Assembly: GCA_902761395.1 (NCBI GenBank)
Contig: CACWKJ010000015.1
Location: 1 to 12,849, forward strand
Direction of reading: 5' to 3'
DNA length: 12,849 nt
Source: an uncultured Elusimicrobium sp.
GTDB taxonomy: Bacteria; Elusimicrobiota; Endomicrobiia; Endomicrobiales; Endomicrobiaceae
This document shows positions 7,048 through 12,849 of the stretch, piece after piece. The notes under the pieces were generated by a model. That model made no database searches. It was given only the letters and a program-made list of their open reading frames with translations, and was not told the origin of the DNA. Position 1 is the first letter of the stretch, and each line of letters opens with the position of its first letter. The position numbers and the translations under genes were made by a program.

Positions 7048-9015
7048 CTACATTTTATATTTTTTCCACAAGTTTTGTATAGCATAATATGATTTTCTTA
7101 ACTGTCTTTTGAAAGGACAATCTTTACCGTCACCTATGGATACAAGTCCGAACCACTCTTCGTATCCGCCGCCGTCAATGAAAGGGCCTTCCCATTGTGC
7201 CGTTTCATCGTGAGCATTAAAATCATATTCAGGCGGAGGACCAGCTTTCCACCATTCATCCGTCCATTCGAATATTATTCCGCCCAACGCATTTCCTACA
7301 CCGTATCCTGCAACATTTTCCTGAATATTTTTTATACTTCCTTCATGATAAATAGCTTGTTGTTCTTCCGCTTCCGTTTGATTATGTATTTTACTGAAAG
7401 CAGGACAACCGTATTCGGTAACTACTACAGGTCTTTCATAAAGTTTCATTACATCTTTCCACAATGTAGCAAAACCTTCTTTACCTCTGTAAGCATTTGC
7501 ACCGTAAATATCAAGTTCGGGTGCATATTTTGCACATTGGTCCATAAACAAAGTATCACCGTTACATATTGCTACAGGTCTTTGTTGCGGATCCAACTCT
7601 TTTATTCTTTTTGCACATCTGTTTATAAACTTATAATATGCCGGAACATCTTTTCTTACGTTACAACCGGTACCGGCTGCAACACCTACAACACCTACCG
7701 TTCCGTAATTATTTTCGTTTCCTAAAACCCACATTAAAACGTAAGGTTCATCTTTATATTCGTTGACCATTTTTTCTACACTTGCCAACATTCTTTGGCA
7801 CTGTTCTTCATTAGTATAATCCGTACCTTCGAACCATTCCGCACCGGAATCCGTACAATACATACCTAAAAAGTTACCTATCATGTACATAAATCCGTAA
7901 TTTTTGTATCCGTCCATAAGCAACTCTTTATTGAAGTCGGGATAATGATACAATCTCAAAGTGTTTATACCCATATCTTTCATTAATTTGAAGTCACCTA
8001 CAACTTGTTCGTTAGCATCTTTTCTTTCGTTTCTGTTTTCATCCACCCAAGATTCATAAGGACCGTCTATAATTGCATTATCATTGTAATCGGCAAACAT
8101 CCAATCTCTTGAAGCATTCAAAGTCCCGTTATCGGGAGATGTCCCTACCGGGTTGGGAGAATAACATATTCCCCTTACTATGAAAGGTTTATTATCAACA
8201 AACAACTGATAATGTTTATTGTTGTATTCCACAAGTTTAACTTTACCTTTACCTATTGTTTTTTTGATACCCGCTTTCTTTAAATCCACGGGTTTTACTA
8301 TCCAATCTTTACTTGTAGCTCTAATAAGTTTTCCCGGATTTGACACAAAATCATCATTTGATTTTTCATCATCAAATCTGTTTATAACATCAACATATGC
8401 ATCTACCAACTTTAAACCTATTTCCGGATGTTCTCTTGTAAGATACTTTATTTTTTCTATTGCTACAGGTGCAACATACCAAGGTGTTTTCCAAAATGTG
8501 TAACCGATTGCTTTAGGAAAGAATACTACAATAGAATAATAAGCTTTTATTGCTCTTTCATAATTACCGGCATTTTCAAGTGCAAGTGCAACATAATATT
8601 GTCTTACACCGGGATCTTCTTGAGCTGTTGCCCATTTATAATAATTTAATTCCGTATTTCTTGTATTAACATAAGTCCATTTATCACCTTCGAGTTTCTT
8701 TTCTCTCATTAATTCTTTGTATCTCGGACTTTTGTAAACATCTGCAACATTAGGATAGATTCCCTCTCCGGAAGCTTCTTTTAAAGCTTTGAAATCGGAC
8801 GGAACATATTTGTATTTGTTTGTACCTACATTTTGAAATTCACCGTACTTTTCATAATCGACAACATCTTCTGTTCCGGGAGTATGTATTTCAAAATAGT
8901 CAGGTGCTTTTTTTTCAGGAAGTTTTTCTACTTTTTTGCCCGAAGCAACAACAAAGGAACCGAAAAAAACTATCAAGGACATCGTTAAAATTGATAAATA
9001 TAGCTTATGTTTCAT
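7048..9015 (-). CDS. Secreted two-part glycosidase: TPR-like N-terminus plus GH-A TIM barrel
   Basis: The 655-residue protein has an N-terminal signal peptide (about 1-25; no lipobox Cys). A helical part follows (about 75-215) with one convincing TPR, YYVALALENAGNYERAI (140-156). The catalytic barrel spans 258-655 and matches the downstream paralogue. It has PFIVRGICYSP (277-287), calcium-type loops D309-N311-N313-D317 and D325-N327-N329-D333-E336, NTLRLYH (351-357), LGNEN (431-435, acid/base E434), VVTEYGC (531-537, nucleophile E534), GGIIFEW (578-584) and FGLVSI (622-627). The second loop fits the EF-hand pattern DxNxNxxxDxxE exactly. The ATG at 9015 has a GAGAGG site (9025-9030) 9 nt upstream. 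tRNA-Val ends 56 nt upstream with no terminator between. Glycan target is unknown; the TPR part may bind a partner in the envelope. Confidence 0.82.
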   Translation of the reverse strand: MKHKLYLSILTMSLIVFFGSFVVASGKKVEKLPEKKAPDYFEIHTPGTEDVVDYEKYGEFQNVGTNKYKYVPSDFKALKEASGEGIYPNVADVYKSPRYKELMREKKLEGDKWTYVNTRNTELNYYKWATAQEDPGVRQYYVALALENAGNYERAIKAYYSIVVFFPKAIGYTFWKTPWYVAPVAIEKIKYLTREHPEIGLKLVDAYVDVINRFDDEKSNDDFVSNPGKLIRATSKDWIVKPVDLKKAGIKKTIGKGKVKLVEYNNKHYQLFVDNKPFIVRGICYSPNPVGTSPDNGTLNASRDWMFADYNDNAIIDGPYESWVDENRNERKDANEQVVGDFKLMKDMGINTLRLYHYPDFNKELLMDGYKNYGFMYMIGNFLGMYCTDSGAEWFEGTDYTNEEQCQRMLASVEKMVNEYKDEPYVLMWVLGNENNYGTVGVVGVAAGTGCNVRKDVPAYYKFINRCAKRIKELDPQQRPVAICNGDTLFMDQCAKYAPELDIYGANAYRGKEGFATLWKDVMKLYERPVVVTEYGCPAFSKIHNQTEAEEQQAIYHEGSIKNIQENVAGYGVGNALGGIIFEWTDEWWKAGPPPEYDFNAHDETAQWEGPFIDGGGYEEWFGLVSIGDGKDCPFKRQLRKSYYAIQNLWKKYKM

Positions 9016-9071
9016 AAATATAAACCTCTCTGTTTTTTTGATTTTTTGTACTTCGGAAGGAATTGAGAAAA

Positions 9072-9145
9072 TGGGCAGTGCAGGGATTGAACCTGCGACC
9101 TCCTCCTTGTAAGGGAGATGCTCTCCCTAGCTGAGCTAACTGCCC
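9072..9145 (-). tRNA. tRNA-Val, anticodon UAC
   Basis: The 74-nt cloverleaf includes the discriminator A. The acceptor GGGCAGT pairs with ACTGCCC, the D arm is GCTC/GAGC, and the anticodon stem TCTCC pairs with GGAGG (one U-G pair). The anticodon loop CTTACAA gives UAC, reading valine GUA and other GUN codons. The T arm is GCAGG-TTCAATC-CCTGC. The 3' CCA is not encoded, so a CCA-adding enzyme is needed. It has its own promoter upstream and lies in line with the glycosidase genes. Confidence 0.97.
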
Positions 9146-9163
9146 ACACTCTCTAACTGACGG

Positions 9164-9197
9164 AGTATAATTTACCAAATTTTTTTTGAGATGTCAA
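9164..9197 (-). promoter_or_regulatory. Predicted promoter of tRNA-Val (and perhaps the glycosidase genes)
   Basis: A perfect -35 TTGACA lies at 9197-9192 on the minus strand. With a 17-nt spacer the -10 is TAAATT (9174-9169). The better-looking TATACT (9169-9164) would need a 22-nt spacer. The spacer contains a run of eight A residues. The -10 candidates end about 18 to 23 nt before the tRNA. Confidence 0.65.
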
Positions 9198-9201
9198 CAA
9201 A

Positions 9202-9237
9202 ATAATGCAGTTTTTAGCGAAACGAGTTTTATTTTTT
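9202..9237 (-). repeat. Dispersed intergenic element, copy B
   Basis: This is the second copy of the element at 5664-5696, sharing ATAATG, TTTAG, CGAAACGA, GTTTTATTTTTT on the plus strand with small indels. On the minus strand it lies about 130 nt past the stop of the TPR-like gene and just upstream of the tRNA-Val promoter. Confidence 0.45.
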
Positions 9238-9249
9238 GTTTATAATTTC

Positions 9250-9293
9250 GCATTTACCTTCTTTCACTTTTGTACACCGCAGTCGGCAAATGC
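9250..9293 (-). repeat. Imperfect inverted repeat downstream of the proB-to-TPR operon
   Basis: On the minus strand GCATTTGCC (9293-9285) can pair with GGTAAATGC (9258-9250). This gives nine pairs including one G-U, with a 26-nt loop. No T-run follows directly, so it is not a standard terminator. It may stabilise the 3' end of the operon message. Confidence 0.35.
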
Positions 9294-9366
9294 TTTATTC
9301 TAAACAAAAACTTGAAAACTTTTTGATTGCCAATTAACAACAAATTTATCGAAAATGATAGATGAA

Positions 9367-9786
9367 TTATATTGATGGTTGTGGTGTAGCGACAAGGATA
9401 TTTTTTGCGGTTTGTTCCGCAAGTTCGTTGTTACCGATTTCCAAATAAATTGTTTCGGCTTCTTTAAATAAAGTTAATGCTTCGTTTAGTTCTTCGCTGT
9501 TGTTTGTTGTAAGATAATTCTTGTACAAACTTAAAGCCAAATTGTTTTTTGTTTTTGCAATTAATGTTTTGTTATCCGAGTCGATTTTGGGAAGAGTCTT
9601 TTTGTATATTAAAACAGAGTCGGAAAATCTTCCGCCAGAGTAAGCTTTTTCCGCTTTTGAAATATTCCAAGAAACGGACACTCTGTTGAAAGATTTTCCG
9701 ACATATTTAATTACATCAAATAAAATTCCTGATATAACTAACCCCGTAATAAAACCTACTATTACGGTTACTGCAATATTCTTCAC
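9367..9786 (-). CDS. Membrane-anchored TPR-like protein
   Basis: This 139-residue protein has one N-terminal hydrophobic anchor (about 4-26) and then an all-helical, TPR-like region. Visible helices include ISKAEKAYSGGRFSDSVLIY (42-61) and pairs at about 75-92, 98-116 and 119-131. The family is not recognised. Such proteins usually serve as envelope scaffolds, but no function is assigned. The start must be the GTG at 9786: the preceding codon is a stop and there is no internal ATG. It lacks a Shine-Dalgarno site and follows the LA_2272-type gene by 6 nt, so translation probably depends on ribosomes finishing that gene. It is the last gene of the run from proB. Confidence 0.72.
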   Translation of the reverse strand: MKNIAVTVIVGFITGLVISGILFDVIKYVGKSFNRVSVSWNISKAEKAYSGGRFSDSVLIYKKTLPKIDSDNKTLIAKTKNNLALSLYKNYLTTNNSEELNEALTLFKEAETIYLEIGNNELAEQTAKNILVATPQPSI

Positions 9787-9792
9787 TTATTA

Positions 9793-10260
9793 TTAAGCAA
9801 AGCAGAAGTTAAAGAATACAAATACAGGCAAGAACTGTGTATTGTTCTTGATTATGTTAACCAAACCAAGTTGTAAACCTTTCATTGATTCGGTATAGTT
9901 TACAAAACCTAATTGTGCACCTGTCATTTTACCTTTTGTCCAGTTAACAAAACCGAGTTGAGCACCTTTCATTTCTTGTGCTAAATTAACACAACCATAC
10001 TGAATACCCAAACCATCGTTTGTATTGTTGACAAAACCCAACTGTGCACCTGTAAATTTGTCTGCTTGTGCATAGATTAATGCAAGTTGAACACCTTTAA
10101 CTTCTTGTGTTTGTGTTCCGATAGCAATTTCCAAACCTGTTGTTGTATCTCCGTTAGGAACACAAATAGGGCCCCACAAAGATAATTTGATAGGTTGTGC
10201 TGCTTGAGCTGCTGCACACAACATAACTACTGCAACCAAACTTAATACTACTTTTTTCAT
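9793..10260 (-). CDS. Secreted LA_2272-type surface repeat protein
   Basis: The 155-residue protein has a clear signal peptide ending AQA (cleavage about residue 20). The mature part carries six repeats of 14-15 residues starting at G56, G71, G85, G99, G114 and G128. Their core is G-x-Q-L-G-x-V-N, for example GAQLGFVN at 99-106 and 114-121. The regular spacing suggests a small beta-solenoid. It ends in an aromatic-rich tail, as members of this poorly characterised surface-protein family often do. The family name comes from recalled motif resemblance and no biochemical role is known. It has the strongest Shine-Dalgarno site of the window (AGGAGG, 10268-10273, 7 nt before the ATG), so it is probably made in greater amount than its neighbours. 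The ysxC stop lies 16 nt upstream. Confidence 0.8.
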   Translation of the reverse strand: MKKVVLSLVAVVMLCAAAQAAQPIKLSLWGPICVPNGDTTTGLEIAIGTQTQEVKGVQLALIYAQADKFTGAQLGFVNNTNDGLGIQYGCVNLAQEMKGAQLGFVNWTKGKMTGAQLGFVNYTESMKGLQLGLVNIIKNNTQFLPVFVFFNFCFA

Positions 10261-10276
10261 TTTACTTCCTCCTGTT

Positions 10277-10864
10277 TTATTTTAGCAACAAATTTCCTAT
10301 ATCATTTATTAATTTTCCAAACCCTGTTTGTTTTTTCGCACTTACACAATATATATCTTCTTTATCCACTTCACACATCTCACAAATTGTATCTTTTAAT
10401 TTTTCTAAATTCAAGTTGCTGACTTTATCGGTTTTATTTGAAACTATTTTGAACGGTATATTTAATTTTCTGACCCAATCCATCATAACGAAATCAAGTT
10501 CGGTAGGTCCCACAAAAGAATCTATAAGTATATATATCATTTTCAATGTTTTTCTTGAAGTGATATATGTTTCTATCATATTTTGCCAAACTTTTTTTTC
10601 TTCTTCGGTAACTCTTGCAAAACCGTATCCCGGTAAATCTACTATCCATCTGCCTTTGGCCGGTGTAAAAATGTTTATTGCTCTTGTTCTTCCCGGCGTT
10701 TTTGAGGTTCTTGCCAAATTTTTAGTTTTGCATACGGCATTAATTACAGAACTTTTACCTACATTAGATCTTCCTACAAATGCAACTTCGGATATACTTT
10801 GCGGTAAAAGTTCAGGTTTTGTTTCGGATATAAAAAAAACTGATTTCGATAAATCTAAAGCCAT
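10277..10864 (-). CDS. ysxC: YsxC/EngB (YihA) ribosome-biogenesis GTP-binding protein
   Basis: This TRAFAC-class GTPase acts late in 50S subunit assembly in the cytoplasm. The 195 residues are the normal length. The G motifs are all present: GRSNVGKS P-loop (31-38), TPGRT switch I (56-60), DLPGYG (76-81), NKTDK (143-147) and SAKKQTG (175-181). One oddity is the segment after strand 4. It usually reads D-x-R-x-x-P but is DSFVGP (115-120) here, so the usual Arg is replaced by Phe117. The ATG lies 2 nt after the BI-1 gene stop with no clear Shine-Dalgarno site, which suggests reinitiation. Confidence 0.96.
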   Translation of the reverse strand: MALDLSKSVFFISETKPELLPQSISEVAFVGRSNVGKSSVINAVCKTKNLARTSKTPGRTRAINIFTPAKGRWIVDLPGYGFARVTEEEKKVWQNMIETYITSRKTLKMIYILIDSFVGPTELDFVMMDWVRKLNIPFKIVSNKTDKVSNLNLEKLKDTICEMCEVDKEDIYCVSAKKQTGFGKLINDIGNLLLK

Positions 10865-10866
10865 TT

Positions 10867-11574
10867 TTAATTTCTAAGTTTAGTTAACAATCTTAATATT
10901 TCCAAATATAGCCATACTATTGTAACCATCAAAGCAAATGCGCCATACCATTCCATATATTTCGGAGCATGACCTTCAACACCTGTCTGTATGACATCAA
11001 AATCCACTACTAAATTTAGAGAAGCGATTATTACAACAAAAACACTAATAAGTATTCCGAGAGCTCCCGAAGAATGTATGAAAGTAATTCCGGGGATATG
11101 ACATGCAGACAATATAATATCTATCAGGTAAACCAAACAAATCGCAAAAGTTGATAAAATTACAATTTTCTTAAACTTTTTGGTTGCTCTTATTTTCCCG
11201 GATTTAAATGCAGCCAGCATCAAAAACAAATCGCATATTGTTAAAAATATAGCATTAACAGCTATACCGGGATAATCCTTTTCAAAAAACAATGTTATTG
11301 CTCCCAACATTAACCCCTCACCAAAAGCATATATAGGAGAAAAATACGGAGCTGTTCTTAAATTAAATACTATCAAAAGGCATAAAGCAAATGCACCTAT
11401 AATTATCAGCCAAATATAGTTCATTATTACTGTTGCGTTTGTCCAACCCAAATAAGCCCCTGCAGCCAATATAAGCCACAATATAAAGCTTTTATTTATA
11501 ACACCGTTTGTTGTCATTACATCATCACCGTAAGATACGGTTTGAAACGTTTTTTTATTTAATACCGGATTCAT
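10867..11574 (-). CDS. Bax inhibitor-1/YccA family membrane protein
   Basis: The 235-residue protein has about seven hydrophobic helices. It matches the bacterial YccA-like subfamily whose members begin NPxLNxKTF (here NPVLNKKTF, 2-10). Other family blocks are YAFGEGLMLGAI (82-93), YPGI (101-104) and LNLVVDFD (186-193). The C-terminal signature runs GVEGHAPKYMEWYGAF (198-213) and on to LRLL. BI-1 proteins such as BsYetJ are pH-sensitive calcium-leak channels, and the paired acidic residues D191/D193 fit that. Physiological role here is unknown. The start is supported by AAGGAGG (11581-11587) 6 nt upstream, inside the Nudix gene, which it overlaps by 20 nt. Confidence 0.93.
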   Translation of the reverse strand: MNPVLNKKTFQTVSYGDDVMTTNGVINKSFILWLILAAGAYLGWTNATVIMNYIWLIIIGAFALCLLIVFNLRTAPYFSPIYAFGEGLMLGAITLFFEKDYPGIAVNAIFLTICDLFLMLAAFKSGKIRATKKFKKIVILSTFAICLVYLIDIILSACHIPGITFIHSSGALGILISVFVVIIASLNLVVDFDVIQTGVEGHAPKYMEWYGAFALMVTIVWLYLEILRLLTKLRN

Positions 11575-12037
11575 TTTTTGCCTCCTTAATAAACATATAT
11601 GCCGATTTTAATAATTTTTTCTGGTTGTCATGTTTTAAATATTCAATTGCCTCATTGCAATTTAGCCATTTGCCCTGCCCTATTTCGTTATCGCAAGAAC
11701 ATTTAAAATCTTCTCTTGTATTTGCTAAATAGTATATAACATTTTTATCAATTATTCTATTTTTTGTGGTACTGAGAGTACCTTTTATTTTGTATGTATC
11801 GGTACAACGAAAATCATTAACAAATTCTATATCGGTTATACCTGTTTCTTCTTTGATTTCTCTTTTGGCGGTTTCAAGTTCCGTTTCGTCAGGTTCAACA
11901 TGCCCCTTGGGAAAACCCCACTCTTTGTTTCTTTCGGAATAAACTAAAAGAAACAATATTTCCTCTTTTTCTATTTTATATATAAATGCACCTATGGATG
12001 TTTCTTTTGTTTCCATACTATATTTTGGATGCCACAT
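11555..12037 (-). CDS. Nudix hydrolase, Ap4A-hydrolase (MutT) type
   Basis: The 160-residue cytosolic enzyme has a perfect Nudix box G45-x5-E51-x7-R59-E60-x2-E63-E64-x-G66-I67. It is preceded by WGFPKGHVE (40-48), the form typical of diadenosine-tetraphosphate hydrolases. Such enzymes cleave Ap4A or similar dinucleotides with Mg2+; the exact substrate is inferred. Two starts are possible. The ATG at 12037 overlaps nudF by 20 nt. The ATG at 12016 (residue 8) follows the nudF TAG by 1 nt and gives METKETSIGAFIY, a more usual N-terminus, so it may be the true start. Neither has a Shine-Dalgarno site. It is adjacent to a second, distinct Nudix gene and shares little sequence with it beyond the box. 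Confidence 0.88.
   Translation of the reverse strand: MWHPKYSMETKETSIGAFIYKIEKEEILFLLVYSERNKEWGFPKGHVEPDETELETAKREIKEETGITDIEFVNDFRCTDTYKIKGTLSTTKNRIIDKNVIYYLANTREDFKCSCDNEIGQGKWLNCNEAIEYLKHDNQKKLLKSAYMFIKEAKNESGIK
11581..11587 (-). promoter_or_regulatory. Shine-Dalgarno site of the BI-1 gene inside the Nudix gene
   Basis: AAGGAGG on the minus strand lies 6 nt before the ATG at 11574. It simultaneously encodes part of the C-terminal IKEA residues of the preceding Nudix hydrolase. It fixes the BI-1 start despite the 20-nt overlap and implies coupled translation. Confidence 0.85.
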
Positions 12038-12548
12038 AAAGTAATGCTATTACTGTTTTTGCATCCTTTATTTTACCTTGTTTTATCATTTGTAAAGCTT
12101 GTTTAAAAGGCACTGTTACTCTTTCGATAAATTCATCATCATCGGGATTTTGTTTTCCCGGAACCAAATCTTTTGCTGTATAAATAATAAGCTCTTCGTT
12201 TGAAAAAGCAGTTGAAGGATAGAAAGAAGTAAGTTTTTTTATTTGTTTTGCGGTGTATCCTGTTTCTTCTTTCAGTTCTCTTTTGGCACATTTCAGTAAC
12301 GATTCTTTTTTATCAAGTTTTCCTGCCGGAATTTCGTAAGTTATTTTGTCTACCGGATATCTGTATTGTTTAACCATAATAATATCGGTTTTATTTATAA
12401 AAGGAACAATTGCAACCGCTCCCGGATGATCAATATATTCTCTTATTGCTTTGTTACCGTTAGGAAGAATAATATCATCTTTACAAAAGTTTATTGCTTT
12501 ACCGTTATATATTTTGTTCTTTTTATAAACTTTTTCTTTTAATTTCAT
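12018..12548 (-). CDS. nudF: ADP-ribose pyrophosphatase (Nudix, NudF type)
   Basis: The enzyme splits ADP-ribose into AMP and ribose 5-phosphate, removing a reactive NAD breakdown product. The 176 residues resemble the Bacillus subtilis NudF type throughout: LPNGNKAIREYIDHPGAVA (28-46), VKQYRYP (59-65) and EIPAGKLDKKE (72-82). The complete Nudix box is G76-x5-E82-x7-R90-E91-x2-E94-E95-x-G97. P111, 14 residues after the box glycine, is in the place typical of ADP-sugar hydrolases. The acidic DDDEF (136-140) fits the helical loop that carries the catalytic Glu. The start at 12548 has AGAAGG (12554-12559) 5 nt upstream, overlapping the proB TAG stop. Confidence 0.92.
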   Translation of the reverse strand: MKLKEKVYKKNKIYNGKAINFCKDDIILPNGNKAIREYIDHPGAVAIVPFINKTDIIMVKQYRYPVDKITYEIPAGKLDKKESLLKCAKRELKEETGYTAKQIKKLTSFYPSTAFSNEELIIYTAKDLVPGKQNPDDDEFIERVTVPFKQALQMIKQGKIKDAKTVIALLYVASKI

Positions 12549-12557
12549 TTTTGCCTT

Positions 12558-12849
12558 CTATTTTATTACAACCAAATTATCTTTATGTATTACTTCTTCG
12601 CATATCATATTAGGAAACTCTTTTTTTATTTCCGCTGAAGATTTACCTATAATTTTTGATAAGTCATCTGAATCATAATTTGAAAGTCCTCTTGCGACTT
12701 CTATATTGCTTTGTTCTATAGGATTTAACACCACAACACTTATCGTATCGCCTCTGTTAAAAGTTCCGTCCACACTTATTATTCCGGAAGCCAACAGACT
12801 TTTCTCTTTGTTTCTTATTGCAACGGTTGCATTTGCATCTATAAGAACA
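12558..12849 (-). CDS. proB: Glutamate 5-kinase, C-terminal PUA domain (cut at right edge)
   Basis: Glutamate 5-kinase phosphorylates glutamate in the first step of proline synthesis. Only the last 96 codons are in the window, and the frame is open to the right edge, so the kinase domain lies outside. The visible part reads through KSLLASGIISVDG, NRGDTISV, VARGLSNYDSDDLSKIIGKS and HKDNLVVIK. This matches the PUA domain that follows the kinase domain in many bacterial ProB proteins. A TTG at 12794 could be taken as a start but lies inside the conserved SLLASG segment, so it is internal. The stop overlaps the nudF ribosome-binding site. Confidence 0.92.
   Translation of the reverse strand, partial: VLIDANATVAIRNKEKSLLASGIISVDGTFNRGDTISVVVLNPIEQSNIEVARGLSNYDSDDLSKIIGKSSAEIKKEFPNMICEEVIHKDNLVVIK

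Noticed and set aside
7195..7725. 176-codon open frame on the plus strand
   Set aside because: It lies wholly antisense to the conserved glycosidase barrel, is rich in Ser, Phe, Tyr and Cys with no recognisable domain, and has no ribosome-binding site.
9040..9068. CTTCCGAAG near the tRNA 3' side as a terminator
   Set aside because: The stem would be only 4 bp with a one-base loop and no T-run follows on the minus strand.
9300..9330. CAAAAA / TTTTTG inverted repeat after the TPR-like gene
   Set aside because: A 6-bp stem of nearly pure A-T pairs is expected by chance here and would be unstable.
10416..10877. 153-codon open frame on the plus strand
   Set aside because: It is antisense to ysxC, whose five G motifs are intact on the minus strand.
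12558..12794. Stand-alone 78-residue PUA protein starting at TTG 12794
   Set aside because: The frame is open upstream to the window edge and the extra residues continue the ProB sequence, so this is the end of a larger gene.

Overview
The window is AT-rich (roughly one third G+C by eye). All twelve genes, eleven protein-coding and one tRNA, lie on the minus strand. The mix suggests a bacterium from a low-GC, fermentative, Gram-negative-type lineage: a long PPi-dependent phosphofructokinase, an MprF, an LA_2272-type surface repeat protein and paired secreted glycosidases. Gut-associated Elusimicrobiota fit this, but that is an impression from gene content, not a demonstrated placement.

Read in the direction of transcription (high to low coordinates), the first block (12849 to 9367) is a compact operon. 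It holds the C-terminal end of glutamate 5-kinase (proB), an ADP-ribose pyrophosphatase (nudF), a second Nudix hydrolase of Ap4A-hydrolase type, a seven-helix Bax inhibitor-1/YccA protein, the ribosome-assembly GTPase YsxC/EngB, a secreted LA_2272-type repeat protein, and a membrane-anchored TPR-like protein. Junctions are 20-nt overlaps or 2 to 16-nt gaps, and several Shine-Dalgarno sites sit inside the previous gene, so translation is probably coupled. The block mixes nucleotide housecleaning and ribosome assembly with envelope proteins.

The second block (9197 to 5792) starts with its own promoter and tRNA-Val(UAC). Next come two adjacent secreted TIM-barrel glycosidases that are paralogues: a 655-residue protein with a TPR-like N-terminal part and a 416-residue protein with only the catalytic module. 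Both carry two consecutive EF-hand/dockerin-like calcium loops near the first barrel strand and an EYGC nucleophile motif reminiscent of GH72. They are the least ordinary genes here.

The third block (5462 to 2481) has guanine deaminase (guaD), possibly translated from a leaderless message, followed 7 nt later by mprF (aminoacyl-phosphatidylglycerol synthase/flippase). PPi-phosphofructokinase (2411 to 735) has its own promoter and ends in a perfect 15-bp hairpin terminator. Immediately after it begins an LTA-synthase/MdoB-type membrane phosphotransferase that runs off the left edge.

The only non-coding stretch over 300 bases is 5449-5791. It holds a 16-bp tandem repeat and one copy of a roughly 35-bp element that recurs at 9202-9237, both copies downstream of an operon end.
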